Both the position numbers and the translations under genes were made by a program. From NCBI GenBank assembly GCA_036417435.1, contig CM070910.1, positions 75,562,784 through 75,626,783 of the forward strand: 64,000 bases of DNA, given 5' to 3'. The notes beneath the pieces were generated by a model that saw nothing but the letters and a program-made list of their open reading frames with translations, was not told the origin of the DNA and did not search any database. Below are positions 10,955-23,217 of the stretch, piece after piece; within the stretch, counting starts at the first letter, position 1, and each line of letters begins with the position of its first letter. This DNA comes from Inia geoffrensis (lineage: Eukaryota > Chordata > Mammalia > Artiodactyla > Iniidae).

Positions 10955-12298
10955 GAATGGGGAGGGATTAGGGTACAATTTAGGGTACGACAACGCTTAA
11001 GGTTTAGCGTACGTGTGAGGGCACGAGTTAGTGTTGGTGTCCTGGTTAAGATTAGGGCACGGGTGAGGGTAAGGCTTCCTGTGAGGGTCAGGGTTAGGAT
11101 TCGGGTTATGGTTATGGTTAAGGAATGCAGAGGGATTAGGGTACAGCTTAGGGTACAACAGTGCTTAAGGGTTAGCGTTCGTGTGAGGGCAAGTGTTAGT
11201 GTTAGTGTCCTGGTTAAGATTAGGGCACGGGTGAGGGTAAGGCTTCAGGTGAGGGTCAGGGTTAGGATTCGGGTTAGGGTTAGGGTTAGGGAATGGGGAG
11301 GGATTAGGGTACAGTTTAGGGTACGACAACGATTAAGGGTTAGCGTACGTGTGAGGGCACAAGTTAGTGTTGGTGTCCTGGTTAAGATTAGGGCACGGGT
11401 GAGGGTAAGGTTTCTGGTGAGGGTCAGGGATAGAATTCGGGTTAGGGTTAGGGTTAGGGATTGGGGAGATATTAGGGCACAGTTTAGGGTACCACAACGC
11501 TTAAGGTTTAGCGTACGTGTGAGGTCACTAGTTAGTGTTAGTGTACTGCTTACGATTAGGGCACGGGTGAGGGTAAGGCCTCGGAAGAGGGTCACGTTAA
11601 GGGTTAGGGTTAGGGTTAGGGTTAGGGAATGGGGATTGATTAGGGTACAGGTTAGGGTACGGCAATGGCTTAGGGTTGGCGTACGTTAGAGGGCATGGGT
11701 TAGTGTTGATGTACTGGTTAAAATTAGGACACGGGTGAGGGTAAAGTTTCGGGTGAGTGTCATGGTTAGGTTTCAGGTTAGGGTTAGGGTTAGGGAATGG
11801 AGAGGGATTAGGGTACAGGTTAGGGTACCGCTGCGGTTTAGTGTTAGCGTACGTTTGAGGGCACGAGTTAGTCTTGGTGTCCTGGTTAAGATTAGGGCAC
11901 GGGTGAGGGTAAGGCTTCGGGTGAGGGTCAGGGTTAGGATTCGGGTTAGGGTTAGGGTTAGGGAATGGAGAGGGATTAGGGCACAGGTTAGGGTACGACA
12001 ATGCTAAAGGGTTAGCGTAAGTGTGAGGGCACGAGTTAGTGTTGGTGTACTGGTTAAGACAAGGGCACCGATGAGGGTAAGGCCTCGGAAAAGGGTCACG
12101 TTCAGGGTTTCGCTTAGGGTTAGGGTTAGGGAATGGGGAGGGATTAGGGTACAGGATAGGGTACGACAATGCTTAAGGGTTAGCGTACGTTTGAGGGCAT
12201 GAGTTAGTGTTTGTGTCCTGGTTAAGATTAGGGCATTGGTTAGGGTAGGGCATCGGAAGTGGGTCAGGTTTAGGGATGGGGTTAGGGTTAGGGTTAAG
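10955..12298 (+). repeat. HOR unit U9 (8-mer, 1344 bp)
   Basis: m2 has GTACAACAGTGC, shared with U12. m4 opens GATTGGGGAGAT. The end of m6 and start of m7 carry GATTAGGGCACAGG and ATGCTAAAGGG. It lacks the U7/U8 marks in m6. Confidence 0.92.
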
Positions 12299-13810
12299 GA
12301 ATGGGGAGGGATTAGGGTACAATTTAGGGTACGACAACGCGTAAGGTTTAGCGTACGTGTGAGGGCACGAGTTAGTGTTGGTGTCCTGGTTAAGATTAGG
12401 GCACGGGTGAGGGTAAGGCTTCGGGTGTGGGTCAGGGTTAGGATTCGGGTTAGGGTTAGGGTTAAGGAATGCAGAGGGATTAGGGTACAGCTTAGGGTAC
12501 GACAGTGCTTAAGGGTTAGCGTTCGTGTGAGGGCAAGGGTTAGTGTTAGTGTCCTGGTTAAGATTAGGGCACGGGTGAGGGTAAGGCTTCAGGTGAGGGT
12601 CAGGGTTAGGATTCGGGTTAGGGTTAGGGTTAGGGAATGGGGAGGGATTAGGGTACAATTTAGGGTACGACAACGCTTAAGGTTTAGCGTACGTTTGAGG
12701 GCACGAGTTAGTGTTGGTGTCCTGGTTAAGATTAGGGCACGGGTGAGGATAAGGCTTCGGGTGAGGGTCAGGGTTAGGATTCGGGTTAGGGTTAGGGTTA
12801 AGGAATGCAGAGGGATTAGGGTACAGCTTAGGGTACGACAGTGCTTAAGGGTTAGCGTTCGTGTGAGGGCAAGGGTTAGTGTTAGTGTCTTGGTTAAGAT
12901 TAGGGCATGGGTGAGGGTAAGGTTTCGGGTGAGGGTCAGGGATAGAATTCGGGTTAGGGTTAGGGTTAGGGAATGGGGAGATATTAGGGCACAGTTTAAG
13001 GTACCACAATGCTTAAGGTTTAGCGTACGTGTGAGGTCACAAGTTAGTGTTAGTGTACTGCTTACGATTAGGGCACGGGTGAGGGTAAGCCCTCGGAAGA
13101 GGGTCACGTTAAGGGTTAGGGTTAGGGTTAGGGCTAGGGAATGGGGATTGATTAGGGTACAGGTTAGGGTACGGCAATGGCTTAGGGTTGGCGTACATTA
13201 GAGGGCATGGGTTAGTGTTGATATACAGGTTAAAATTAGGACACGGGTGAGGGTAAAGTTTCGGGTGAGTGTCATGGTTAGGTTTCAGGTTAGGGTTAGG
13301 GTTAGGGAATGGAGAGGGATTAGGGTACAGGTTAGGGTACCTCTGCGGTTTAGTGTTAGCGTACGTTTGAGGGCACGAGTTAGTCTTGGTGTCCTGGTTA
13401 AGATTAGGGCACGGGTGAGGGTAAGGCTTCGAGTGAGGGTCAGGGTTAGGATTCGGGTTAGGGTTAGGGTTAGGGAATGGAGAGGGATTAGGGTACAGGT
13501 TAGGGTACGACAATGCTTAAGCGTTAGCGTAAGTGTGAGGGCACGAGTTAGTGTTGGTGTACTGGTTAAGACAACGGCACCGATGAGGGTAAGGCCTCGG
13601 AAAAGGGTCACGTTCAGGGTTTCGCTTAGGGCTAGGGTTAGGGAATGGGGAGGGATTAGGGTACAGGATAGGGTACGACAATGCTTAAGGGTTAGCGTAC
13701 ATTTGAGGGCATGAGTTAGTGTTTGTGTCCTGGTTAAGATTAGGGCATTGGTTAGTGTAGGGCATCGGAAGTGAGTCAGGTTTAGGGATGGGGTTAGGGT
13801 TAGGGTTAAG
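12299..13810 (+). repeat. HOR unit U10 (9-mer: m1-m2-m1-m2/3-m4-m5-m6-m7-m8; 1512 bp)
   Basis: Monomers start at 12299 (m1), 12467 (m2), 12635 (a second m1), 12803 (m2/m3 hybrid) and 12971 (m4), then m5-m8 in order. From the hybrid on it resembles U18: GTCACAAG and GTAAGCCCTCGG in m4, GATATACAGG in m5, GTACCTCTGCGG in m6. Confidence 0.9.
12803..12970 (+). repeat. Hybrid monomer m2/m3 in U10
   Basis: The 5' part is m2 (GAATGCAGAGGG, ACAGTGCTTAAGG, GCGTTCGTGTG, GGGCAAGGG). The 3' part is m3 (GGTTTCGGGTGAGGG, GGGATAGAATTCGGG). The switch falls in the shared central segment GGTTAAGATTAGGGCA. It carries two private changes, TGTCTTGG and GGGCATGGG. Confidence 0.92.
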
Positions 13811-15153
13811 GAATGGGGAGGGATTAGGGTACAATTTAGGGTACGACAACGCTTAAGGTTTAGCGTACCTGTGAGGGCACGATTTAGTGTTGGTGTCCTG
13901 GTTAAGATTAGGGCACGGGTGAGGGTAAGGCTTCGGGTGAGGGTCAGGGTTAGGATTCGGGTTAGGGTTAGGGTTAAGGAATGCAGAGGGATTAGGGTAC
14001 AGCTTAGGGTACGACAGTGCTTAAGGGTTAGCGTTCGTGTGAGGGCAAGGTTTAGTGTTAGTGTCCTGGTTAAGATTAGGGCACGGGTGAGGGTAAGGCT
14101 TCAGGTGAGGGTCAGGGTTAGGATTCGGGTTAGGGTTAGGGTTAGGGAATGGGGAGGGATTAGGGTACAGTTTAGGGTACAACAACGATTAAGGGTTAGC
14201 GTACGTGTGAGGGCACAAGTTAGTGTTGGTGTCCTGTTAAGATTAGGGCACGGGTGCGGGTAAGGTTTCCGGTGAGGGTCAGGGATAGAATTCGGGTTAG
14301 AGTTAGGGTTAGGGAATGGCGAGATATTAGGGCACAGTTTAGGGTACCACAACGCTTAAGGTTTAGCGTACGTGTGAGGTCACTAGTTAGTGTTAGTGTA
14401 CAGCTTACGATTAGTGCACTGGTGAGGGTAAGGCCTCGGAAGAGGGTCACGTTAAGGGTTAGGGTTAGGGTTAGGGTTAGGGAATGGGGATTGATTAGGG
14501 TACAGGTTAGGGTACGGCAATGGCTTAGGGTTGGCGTACGTTAGAGGGCATGGGTTAGTGTTGATGTACTGGTTAAAATTAGGACACGGGTGAGGGTAAA
14601 GTTTCGGGTGAGTGTCATGGTTAGGTTTCAGGTTAGGGTTAGGGTTAGGGAATGGAGAGGGATTAGGGTACAGGTTAGGGTACCGCTGCGGTTTAGTGTT
14701 AGCGTACGTTTGAGGGCACGAGTTAGTCTTGGTGTCCTCGTTAAGATTAGGGCACGGGTGAGGGTAAGGTTTCGGGTGAGGGTCAGGGTTAGGATTCGGG
14801 TTAGGTTTAGGGTTAGGGAATGGAGAGGGATTAGGGTACAGGTTAGGGTACGACAATGCTTAAGGGTTAGCGTAAGTGTGAGGGCACGAGTTAGTGTTGG
14901 TGTACTGGTTAAGACAACGGCACCGATGAGGGTAAGGCCTCGGAAAAGGGTCACGTTCAGTGTTTTGCTTAGGGTTAAGGTTAGGGAATGGGGAGGGATT
15001 AGGGTACAGGATAGGGTACGACAATTCTTAAGGGTTAGCGTACGTTTGAGGCCATGAGTTAGTGTTTGTGTACTGGTTAAGATTAGGGCATTGGTAAGGG
15101 TAGGGCATCGAAAGTGGGTCAGGTTTAGGGATGGGGTTAGGGTTAGGGTTAAG
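13811..15153 (+). repeat. HOR unit U11 (8-mer, 1343 bp)
   Basis: m3 carries the one-base loss GTGTCCTGTTAAG near 14237 together with GTACAACAACG and GGGTGCGGG, all shared with U2, U4 and U6, so a piece of that lineage sits here. m1 has GCGTACCTGTG, shared with U14. Confidence 0.91.
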
Positions 15154-16497
15154 GAATGGGGAGGGATTAGGGTACAATTTAGGGTACGACAACGCTTAAG
15201 GTTTAGCGTACGTGTGAGGGCACGAGTTAGTGTTGGTATCCTGGTTAAGATTAGGGCACGGGTGAGGGTAAGGCTTCGGGTGAGGGTCAGGATTATGATT
15301 CAGGTTATGGTTAGGGTTAAGGAATGCAGAGGGATTAGGGTACAGCTTAGGGTACAACAGTGCTTAAGGTTTAGGGTTCGTGTGAGGGCAAGTGTTAGTG
15401 TTAGTGTCCTGGTTAAGATTAGGGCACGGGTGAGGGTAAGGCTTGAGGTGAGGGTCAGGGTTAGGATTCGGGTTAGGGTTAGGGTTAGGGAATGGGGAGG
15501 GATTAGGGTACAGTTTAGGGTACGACAACGATTAAGGGTTAGCGTATGTGTGAGGGCACAAGTTAGTGTTGGTGTCCTGGTTAAGATTAGGGCACGGGTG
15601 CGGGTAAGGTTTCGGGTGAGGGTCAGGGATAGAATTCGGGTTAGGGTTAGGGTTAGGGAATGGGGAGATATTAGAGCACAGTTTAGGGTACCACAACGCT
15701 TAAGGTTTAGCGTACGTGTGAGGTCACTAGTTAGTGTTAGTGTACTGCTTACGATTAGGGCACGGGTGAGGGTAAGGCCTCGGTAGAGGGTCACGTTAAG
15801 GGTTAGGGTTAGGGTTAGGGTTAGGGAATGGGGATTGATTAGGGTGCAGTTTAGGGTACGGCAATGGCTTAGGGTTGGTGTACGTTAGAGGGCATGGGTT
15901 AGTGTTGATGTACTGGTTAAAATTAGGACACGGGTGAGGGTAAAGTTTCGGGTGAGTGTCATGGTTAGGTTTCAGGTTAGGGTTAGGGTTAGGGAATGGA
16001 GAGGGATTAGGGTACAGGTTAGGGTACCGCTGCGGTTTAGTGTTAGCGTACGTTTGAGGGCACGAGTTAGTCTTGGTGTCCTGGTTAAGATTAGGGCACG
16101 GGTGAGGGTAAGGCTTCGGGTGAGGGTCAGGGTTAGGATTCGGGTTAGGGTTAGGGTTAGGGAATGGAGAGGGATTAGGGTACAGGTTAGGGTACGACAA
16201 TGCTTAAGGTGTAGCGTAAGTGTGAGGGCACGAGTTAGTGTTGGTGTACTGGTTAAGACAACGGCACCGATGAGGGTAAGGCCTCGGAAAAGGGTCACGT
16301 TCAGGGTTTCGCTTAGCGTTAGGGTTAGGGAATGGGGAGGGATTAGGGTACAGGATAGGGTACGAGAATGCTTAAGGGTTAGCGTACGTTTGAGGGCATG
16401 AGTTAGTGTTTGTGTCCTGGATAAGATTAGGGCATTGGTTAGGGTAGGGCATCGGAAGTGGGTCAGGTTTAGGAATGGGGTTAGGGTTAGGGTTAAG
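15154..16497 (+). repeat. HOR unit U12 (8-mer, 1344 bp)
   Basis: m2 has GTACAACAGTGC as in U9, and m3 has GGGTGCGGGTAAGG as in U11. m4 has GCCTCGGTAGAGGG near 15779, and m5 has GTGCAGTTTAGGG; both are private. Confidence 0.92.
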
Positions 16498-17841
16498 GAA
16501 TGGGGAGGTATTAGGGTACAATTTAGGGTACGACAACGCTTAAGGTTTAGCGTACGTGTGAGGGCACGAGTTAGTGTTGGTGTCCTGGTTAAGATTAGGG
16601 CACGGGTGAGGGTAAGGCTTCGGGTGAGGGTCAGGGTTAGGATTCGGGTTAGGGTTAGGGTTAAGGAATGCAGAGAGATTAGGGTACAGCTTAGGGTACG
16701 ACAGTGCTTAAGGGTTAGCGTTCGTGTGAGGGCAAGGGTTAGTGTTAGTGTCCTGGTTAAGATTAGGGCACGGGTGAGGGTAAGGCTTCAGGTGAGGGTC
16801 AGAGTTAGGATTCGGGTTAGGGTTAGGGTTAGGGAATGGGGAGGGATTAGGGTACAGTTTAGGGTACGACAACGATTAAGGGTTAGCGTACGTGTGAGGG
16901 CACAAGTTAGTGTTGGAGTCCTGGTTAAGATTAGGGCACGGGTGAGGGTAAGGTTTCGGGTGAGGGTCAGGGATAGAATTCGGGTTAGGGTTAGGGTTAG
17001 GGAATGGGGAGATATTAGGGCACAGTTTAGGGTACCACAACGCTTAAGGTTTAGCGTACGTGTGAGGTCACTAGTTAGTGTTAGTGTGCTGCTTACGATT
17101 AGGGCACGGGTGAGGGTAAGGCCTCGGAAGAGGGTCACGTTAAGGGTTAGGGTTAGGGTTAGGGTTAGGGAATGGGGATTGATTAGGGTACAGGTTAGGG
17201 TACGGCAATGGCTTAGGGTTGGCGTACGTTAGAGGGTATGGGTTAGTGTTGATGTACTGGTTAAAATTAGGACACGGGTGAGGGTAAAGTTTCGGGTGAG
17301 TGTCATGGTTAGGTTTCAGGTTAGGGTTAGGGTTAGGGAATGGAGAGTGATTAGGGTACAGGTTAGGGTACCGCTGCGGTTTAGTGTTAGCGTACGTTTG
17401 AGGGCACGAGTTAGTCTTGGTGTCCTGGTTAAGATTAGGGCACGGGTGAGGGTAAGGCTTCGGGTGAGGGTCAGGGTTAGGATTCGGGTTGGGGTTAGGG
17501 TTAGGGAATGGAGAGGGATTAGGGTAAAGGTTAGGGTACGACAATGCTAAAGGGTTACCGTAAGTGTGAGGGCACGAGTTAGTGTTGGTGTACTGGTTAA
17601 GACAACGGCACCGATGAGGGTAAGGCCTCGGAAAAGGGTCACGTTCAGGGTTTCGCTTAGGGCTAGGGTTAGGGAATGGGGAGGGATTAGGGTACAGGAT
17701 AGGGTACGACAATGCTTAAGGGTTAGCGTACGTTTGAGGGCATGAGTTAGTGTTTGTGTCCTGGTTAAGATTAGGGCATTGGTTAGGGTAGGGCATCGGA
17801 AGTGAGTCAGGTTTAGGGATGGGGTTAGGGTTAGGGTTAAG
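16498..17841 (+). repeat. HOR unit U13 (8-mer, 1344 bp)
   Basis: A near-consensus unit. Private marks are GAGAGATTAGG in m2, GAGAGTGATTAGG in m6, and GGTAAAGGTTAGGG with GTTACCGTAAG in m7. Confidence 0.93.
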
Positions 17842-19185
17842 GAATGGGGAGGGATTAGGGTACAATTTAGGGTACGACAACGCTTAAGGTTTAGCGTACC
17901 TGTGAGGGCACGAATTAGTGTTGGTGTCCTGGTTAAGATTAGGGCACGGGTGAGGGTAAGGCTTCGGGTGAGGGTCAGGGTTAGGATTCGGGTTAGGGTT
18001 AGGGTTAAGGAATGCAGAGGGATTAGGGTACAGCTTAGGGTACGACAGTGCTTAAGGGTTAGCGTTCGTGTGAGGGCAAGGGTTAGTGTTAGTGTCCTGG
18101 TTAAGATTAGGGCACGGGTGAGGGTAAGGCTTCAGGTGAGGGTCAGGGTTAGGATTCGGGTTAGAGTTAGGGTTAGGGAATGGGGACGGATTAGGGTACA
18201 GTTTAGGGTATGACAACGATTAAGGGTTAGCGTACGTGTGAGGGCACAAGTTAGTGTTGGTGTCCTGGTTAAGATTAGGGCACGGGTGAGGGTAAGGTTT
18301 CGGGTGAGGGACAGGGATAGAATTCGTGTTAGGGTTAGGGTTAGGGAATGGGGAGATATTAGGGCACAGTTTAGGGTACCACAACGCTTAAGGTTTAGCG
18401 TACGTGTGAGGTCACTAGTTAGTGTTAGTGTACTGCTTACGATTAGGGCACGGGTGAGGGTAAGGTCTCGGAAGAGGGTCACGTTAAGGGTTAGGGTTAG
18501 GGTTAGGGTTAGGGAATGGGGATTGATTAGGGTACAGGTTAGGGTACGGCAATGGCTTAGGGTTGGCGTACGTTAGAGGGCATGGGTTAGTGTTGATGTA
18601 CTGGTTAAAATTAGGACACGGGTGAGGGTAAAGTTTCGGGTGAGTTTCATGGTTAGGTTTTAGGTTAGGGTTAGGGTTAGGGAATGGAGAGGGATTAGGG
18701 TACAGGTTAGGGTACCGCTGCGGTTTAGTGTTAGCGTACGTTTGAGGGCACGATTTAGTCTTGGTGTCCTGGTTAAGATTAGGGCACGGGTGAGGGTAAG
18801 GCTTCGGGTGAGGGTCAGGGTTAGGATTCGGGTTAGGGTTAGGGTTAGGGAATGGAGAGGGATTAGGGTACAGGTTAGGGTACGACAATGCTTAAGGGTT
18901 AGCGTAAGTGTGAGGGCACGAGTAAGTGTTGGTGTACTGGTTAAGACAACGGCACCGATGAGGGTAAGGCCTCGGAAAAGGGTCACGTTCAGTGTTTCGC
19001 TTAGGGTTAGGGTTAGGGAATGGGGAGGGATTAGGGTACAGGATAGGGTACGACAATGCTTAATGGTTAGCGTACGTTTGAGGGCATGAGTTAGTGTTTG
19101 TGTCCTGGTTAAGATTAGGGCATTGGTTAGGGTAGGGCATCGGAAGTGGGTCAGGTTTAGGGATGGGGTTAGGGTTAGGGTTAAG
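17842..19185 (+). repeat. HOR unit U14 (8-mer, 1344 bp)
   Basis: m1 has GCGTACCTGTG as in U11. m3 opens GGGGACGGATTAGG and has GTATGACAACG, a CpG change. m4 has AAGGTCTCGG in place of AAGGCCTCGG. Confidence 0.93.
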
Positions 19186-20529
19186 GAATGGGGAGGGATT
19201 AGGGTACAATTTAGGGTACGACAACGCTTAAGGTTTAGCGTACGTGTGAGGGCACGAGTTAGTGTTGGTGTCCTGGTTAAGATTAGGGCACGGGTGAGGG
19301 TAAGGCTGCGGGTGAGGGTCAGGGTTAGGATTCGGGTTAGGGTTAGGGTTAAGGAATGCAGAGGGATTAGGCTACAGCTTAGGGTACGACAGTGCTTAAG
19401 GGTTAGCGTTCGTGTGAGGGCAAGAGTTAGTGTTAGTGTCCTGGTTAAGATTAGGGCACGGGTGAGGGTAAGGCTTCAGCTGAGGGTCAGGGTTAGGATT
19501 CGGGTTAGGGTTAGGGTTAGGGAATGGGGAGGGATTAGGGTACAGTTTAGGGTACGACAACGATTAAGGGTTAGCGTACGTGTGAGGGCACAAGTTAGTG
19601 TTGGCGTCCTGGTTAAGATTAGGGCACGGGTGAGGGTAAGGTTTCGGGTGAGGGTCAGGGATAGAATTCGGGTTAGGGTTAGGGTTAGGGAATGGGAAGA
19701 TATTAGGGCACAGTTTAGGGTACCACAACGCTTAAGGTTTAGCGTACGTGTGAGGTCACTAGTTAGTGTTAGTGTACTGCTTACGATTAGGGCACGGGTG
19801 AGGGTAAGGCCTCGGAAGAGGGTCACGTTAAGGGTTAGGTTTAGGGTTAGGGTTAGGGAATGGGGAATGATTAGGGTACAGGTTAGGGTACGGCAATGGC
19901 TTAGGGTTGGCGTACGTTAGAGGGCATGGGTTAGTGTTGATGTACTGGTTAAAATTAGGACACGGGTGAGGGTAAAGTTTCGAGTGAGTGTCATGGTTAG
20001 GTTTCAGGTTAGGGTTAGGGTTAGGGAATGGAGAGGGATTAGGGTACAGGTTAGGGTACCGCTGCGGTTTAGTGTTAGCGTACGTTTGAGGGCACGAGTT
20101 AGTCTTGGTGTCCTGGTTAAGATTAGGGCACGGGTGAGGGTAAGGCTTCGGGTGAGGGTCAGGGTTAGGATTCGGGTTAGGGTTAGGGTTAGGGAATGGA
20201 GAGGGATTAGGGTACAGGTTAGGGTACGACAATGCTTAAGGGTTAGCGTAAGTGTGAGGGCACGAGTTAGTGTTGGTGTACTGGTTAAGACAACGGCACC
20301 GATGAGGGTAAGGCCTCGGAAAAGGGTCACGTTCAGGGTTTCCCTTAGGGTTAGGGTTAGGGAATGGGGAGGGATTAGGGTACAGGATAGGGTACGACAA
20401 TGCTTAAGGGTTAGCGTACGTTTGAGGGCATGAGTTAGTGTTTGTGTCCTGGTTAAGATTAGGGCATTGGTTAGGGTAGGGCATCGGAAGTAGGTCAGGT
20501 TTAGGGATGGGGTTAGGGTTAGTGTTATG
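19186..20529 (+). repeat. HOR unit U15 (8-mer, 1344 bp)
   Basis: The first unit with GGCTACAGC in m2 (near 19370). m5 carries TTTCGAGTGAGTG, shared with U17 at lag 2688, together with a GGTTAGGTTTAGGG variant in the m4 tail at the same position in both. Confidence 0.92.
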
Positions 20530-21873
20530 GAATGGGGAGGGATTAGCGTACAATTTAGGGTACGACAACGCTTAAGGTTTACCGTACGTGTGAGGGCACG
20601 AGTTAGTGTTGGTGTCCTGGTTAAGATTAGGGCACGGGTGAGAGTAAGGCTTCGGGTGAGGGTCAGGGATAGGATTCGGGTTAGGGTTAGGGTTAAGGAA
20701 TGCAGAGGGATTAGGGTACAGCTTAGGGTACGACAGTGCTCAAGGGTTAGCGTTCGTGTTAGGGCAAGGGTTAGTGTTAGTGTCCTGGTTAAGATTAGGG
20801 CACGGGTGAGGGTAAGGCTTCAGGTGAGGGTCAGGGTTAGGATTCGGGTTAGGGTTAGGGTTAGGGAATGGGGAGGGATTAGGGTACAGTTTAGGGTACG
20901 ACAACGATTAAGGGTTAGCGTACGTGTGAGGGCACAAGTTAGTGTTGGTGTCCTGGTTAAGATTAGGGCACGGGTGAGGGTAAGGTTTCGGGTGAGGGTC
21001 AGGGATAGAATTCGGGTTAGGGTTAGGGTTAGGGAATGGGGAGATATTAGGGCACAGTTTAGGGTACCACAACGCTTAAGGTTTAGCGTACGTGTGAGGT
21101 CACTTGTTAGTGTTAGTCTACTGCTTACGATTAGGGCACGGGTGAGGGTAAGGCCTCGGAAGAGGGTCACGTTAAGTGTTAGGGTTAGGGTTAGGGTTAG
21201 GGAATGGGGATTGATTAGGGTACAGGTTAGGGTACGGCAATGGCTTAGGGTTGGCGTACGTTAGAGGGCATGGGTTAGTGTTGATGTACTGGTTAAAATT
21301 AGGACACGGGTGAGGGTAAAGTTTCGGGTGAGTGTCATGGTTAGGTTTCAGGTTAGGGTTAGGGTTAGGGAATGGAGAGGGATTAGGGTACAGGTTAGGG
21401 TACCGCTGCGGTTTAGTGTTAGCGTACGTGTGAGGGCACGAGTTAGTCTTGGTGTCCTGGTTAAGATTAGGGCACGGGTGAGGGTAAGGCTTCGGGTGAG
21501 GGTCAGGGTTAGGATTCGGGTTAGGGTTATGGTTAGGGAATGGAGAGGGATTAGGGTACAGGTTAGGGTACGACAATGCTTAAGGGTTAGCGTAAGTGTG
21601 AGGGCACGAGTTAGTGTTGGTGTACTGGTTAAGACAAGGGCACCGATGAGGGTAAGGCCTCGGAAAAGGGTCACGTTCAGGGTTTCGCTTAGGGTTAGGG
21701 TTAGGGAATGGGGAGGGATTAGGGTACAGGATAGGGTACGAAAATGCTTAAGGGTTAGCGTACGTTTGAGGCCATGAGTTAGTGTTTGTGTACTGGTTGA
21801 GGTTAGGGCATTGGTTAAGGTAGGGCATCGGAAGTGAGTCAGGTTTAGGGATGGGGTTAGGGTTAGGGTTAAG
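20530..21873 (+). repeat. HOR unit U16 (8-mer, 1344 bp)
   Basis: It shares rare changes with U19 at lag 3864: GTTTACCGTACG and GAGAGTAAGG in m1, GTGCTCAAGGG in m2, TTAGTCTACTGC in m4. m8 ends GTTGAGGTTAGGGC, shared with U19's m8. Confidence 0.92.
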
Positions 21874-23217
21874 GAATGGGGAGGGATTAGGGTACAATTT
21901 AGTGTACAGCAACTCTTAAGGTTTAGCGTACGTGTGAGGGCACGAGTTAGTGTTGGAGTCCTGGTTAAGATTAGGGCACGGGTGAGGGTAAGGCTTCGGG
22001 TGAGGGTCAGGGTTAGGATTCGGGTTAGGGTTAGGGTTAAGGAATGCAGAGGGATTAGGCTACAGCTTAGGGTACGACAGTGCTTAAGGGTTAGCGTTCG
22101 TGTGAGGGCAAGGGTTAGTGTTAGTGTCCTGGTTAAGATTAGGGCACGGGTGAGGGTAAGGCTTCAGGTGAGGGTCAGGGTTAGGATTCGGGTTAGGGTT
22201 AGGGTTAGGGAATGGGGAGGGATTAGGGTACAGTTTAGGGTACGACAACGATTAAGGGTTAGCGTACGTGTGAGGGCACAAGTTAGTGTTGGTGTCCTGG
22301 TTAAGATTAGGGCACGGGTGAGGGTAAGGTTTCGGGTGAGGGTCAGGGATAGAATTCGGGTTAGGGTTAGGGTTAGGGAATGGGGAGATATTAGGGCACA
22401 GTTTAGGGTACCACAACGCTTAAGGTTTAGCGTACGTGTGAGGTCACAAGTTAGTGTTAGTGTACTGCTTACGATTAGGGCACGGGTGAGGGTAAGGCCT
22501 CGGAAGAGGGTCACGTTAAGGGTTAGGTTTAGGGTTAGGGTTAGGGAATGGGGATTGATTAGGGTACAGGTTAGGGTACGGCAATGGCTTAGGGTTGGCG
22601 TACGTTAGAGGGCATGGGTTAGTGTTGATGTACTGGTTAAAATTAGGACACGGGTGAGGGTAAAGTTTCGAGTGAGTGTCATGGTTAGGTTTCAGGTTAG
22701 GGTTAGGGTTAGGGAATGGAGAGGGATTAGGGTACAGGTTAGGGTACCGCTGCGGTTTAGTGTTAGCGTACGTTTGAGGGCACGAGTTAGTCTTGGTGTC
22801 CTGGTTAAGATTAGGGCACGGGTGAGGGTAAGGCTTCGGGTGAGGGTCAGGGTTAGGATTCGGGTTAGGGTTAGGGTTAGGGAATGGAGAGGGATTAGGG
22901 TACAGGTTAGGGTACGACAATGCTTAAGGGTTAGCGTAAGTGTGAGGGCACGAGTTAGTGTTGGTGTACTGGTTAAGACAACGGCACCGATGAGGGTAAG
23001 GCCTCGGAAAAGGGTCACGTTCAGGGTTTCGCTTAGGGTTAGGGTTAGGGAATGGGGAGGGATTAGGGTACAGGATAGGGTACGACAGTGCTTAAGGGTT
23101 AGCGTACGTTTGAGGGCATGAGTTAGTGTTTGTGTCCTGGTTAAGATTAGGGCATTGGTTAGGGTAGGGCATCGGAAGTGGGTTAGGTTTAGGGATGGGG
23201 TTAGGGTTAGGGTTAAG
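21874..23217 (+). repeat. HOR unit U17 (8-mer, 1344 bp)
   Basis: m1 has GTACAGCAACTCTTAAGG and TTGGAGTCC, shared with U20 at lag 3864. m4 has GTCACAAG. m5 matches U15 (TTTCGAGTGAG) at lag 2688, so the unit is related to two different neighbours in its two halves. Confidence 0.92.
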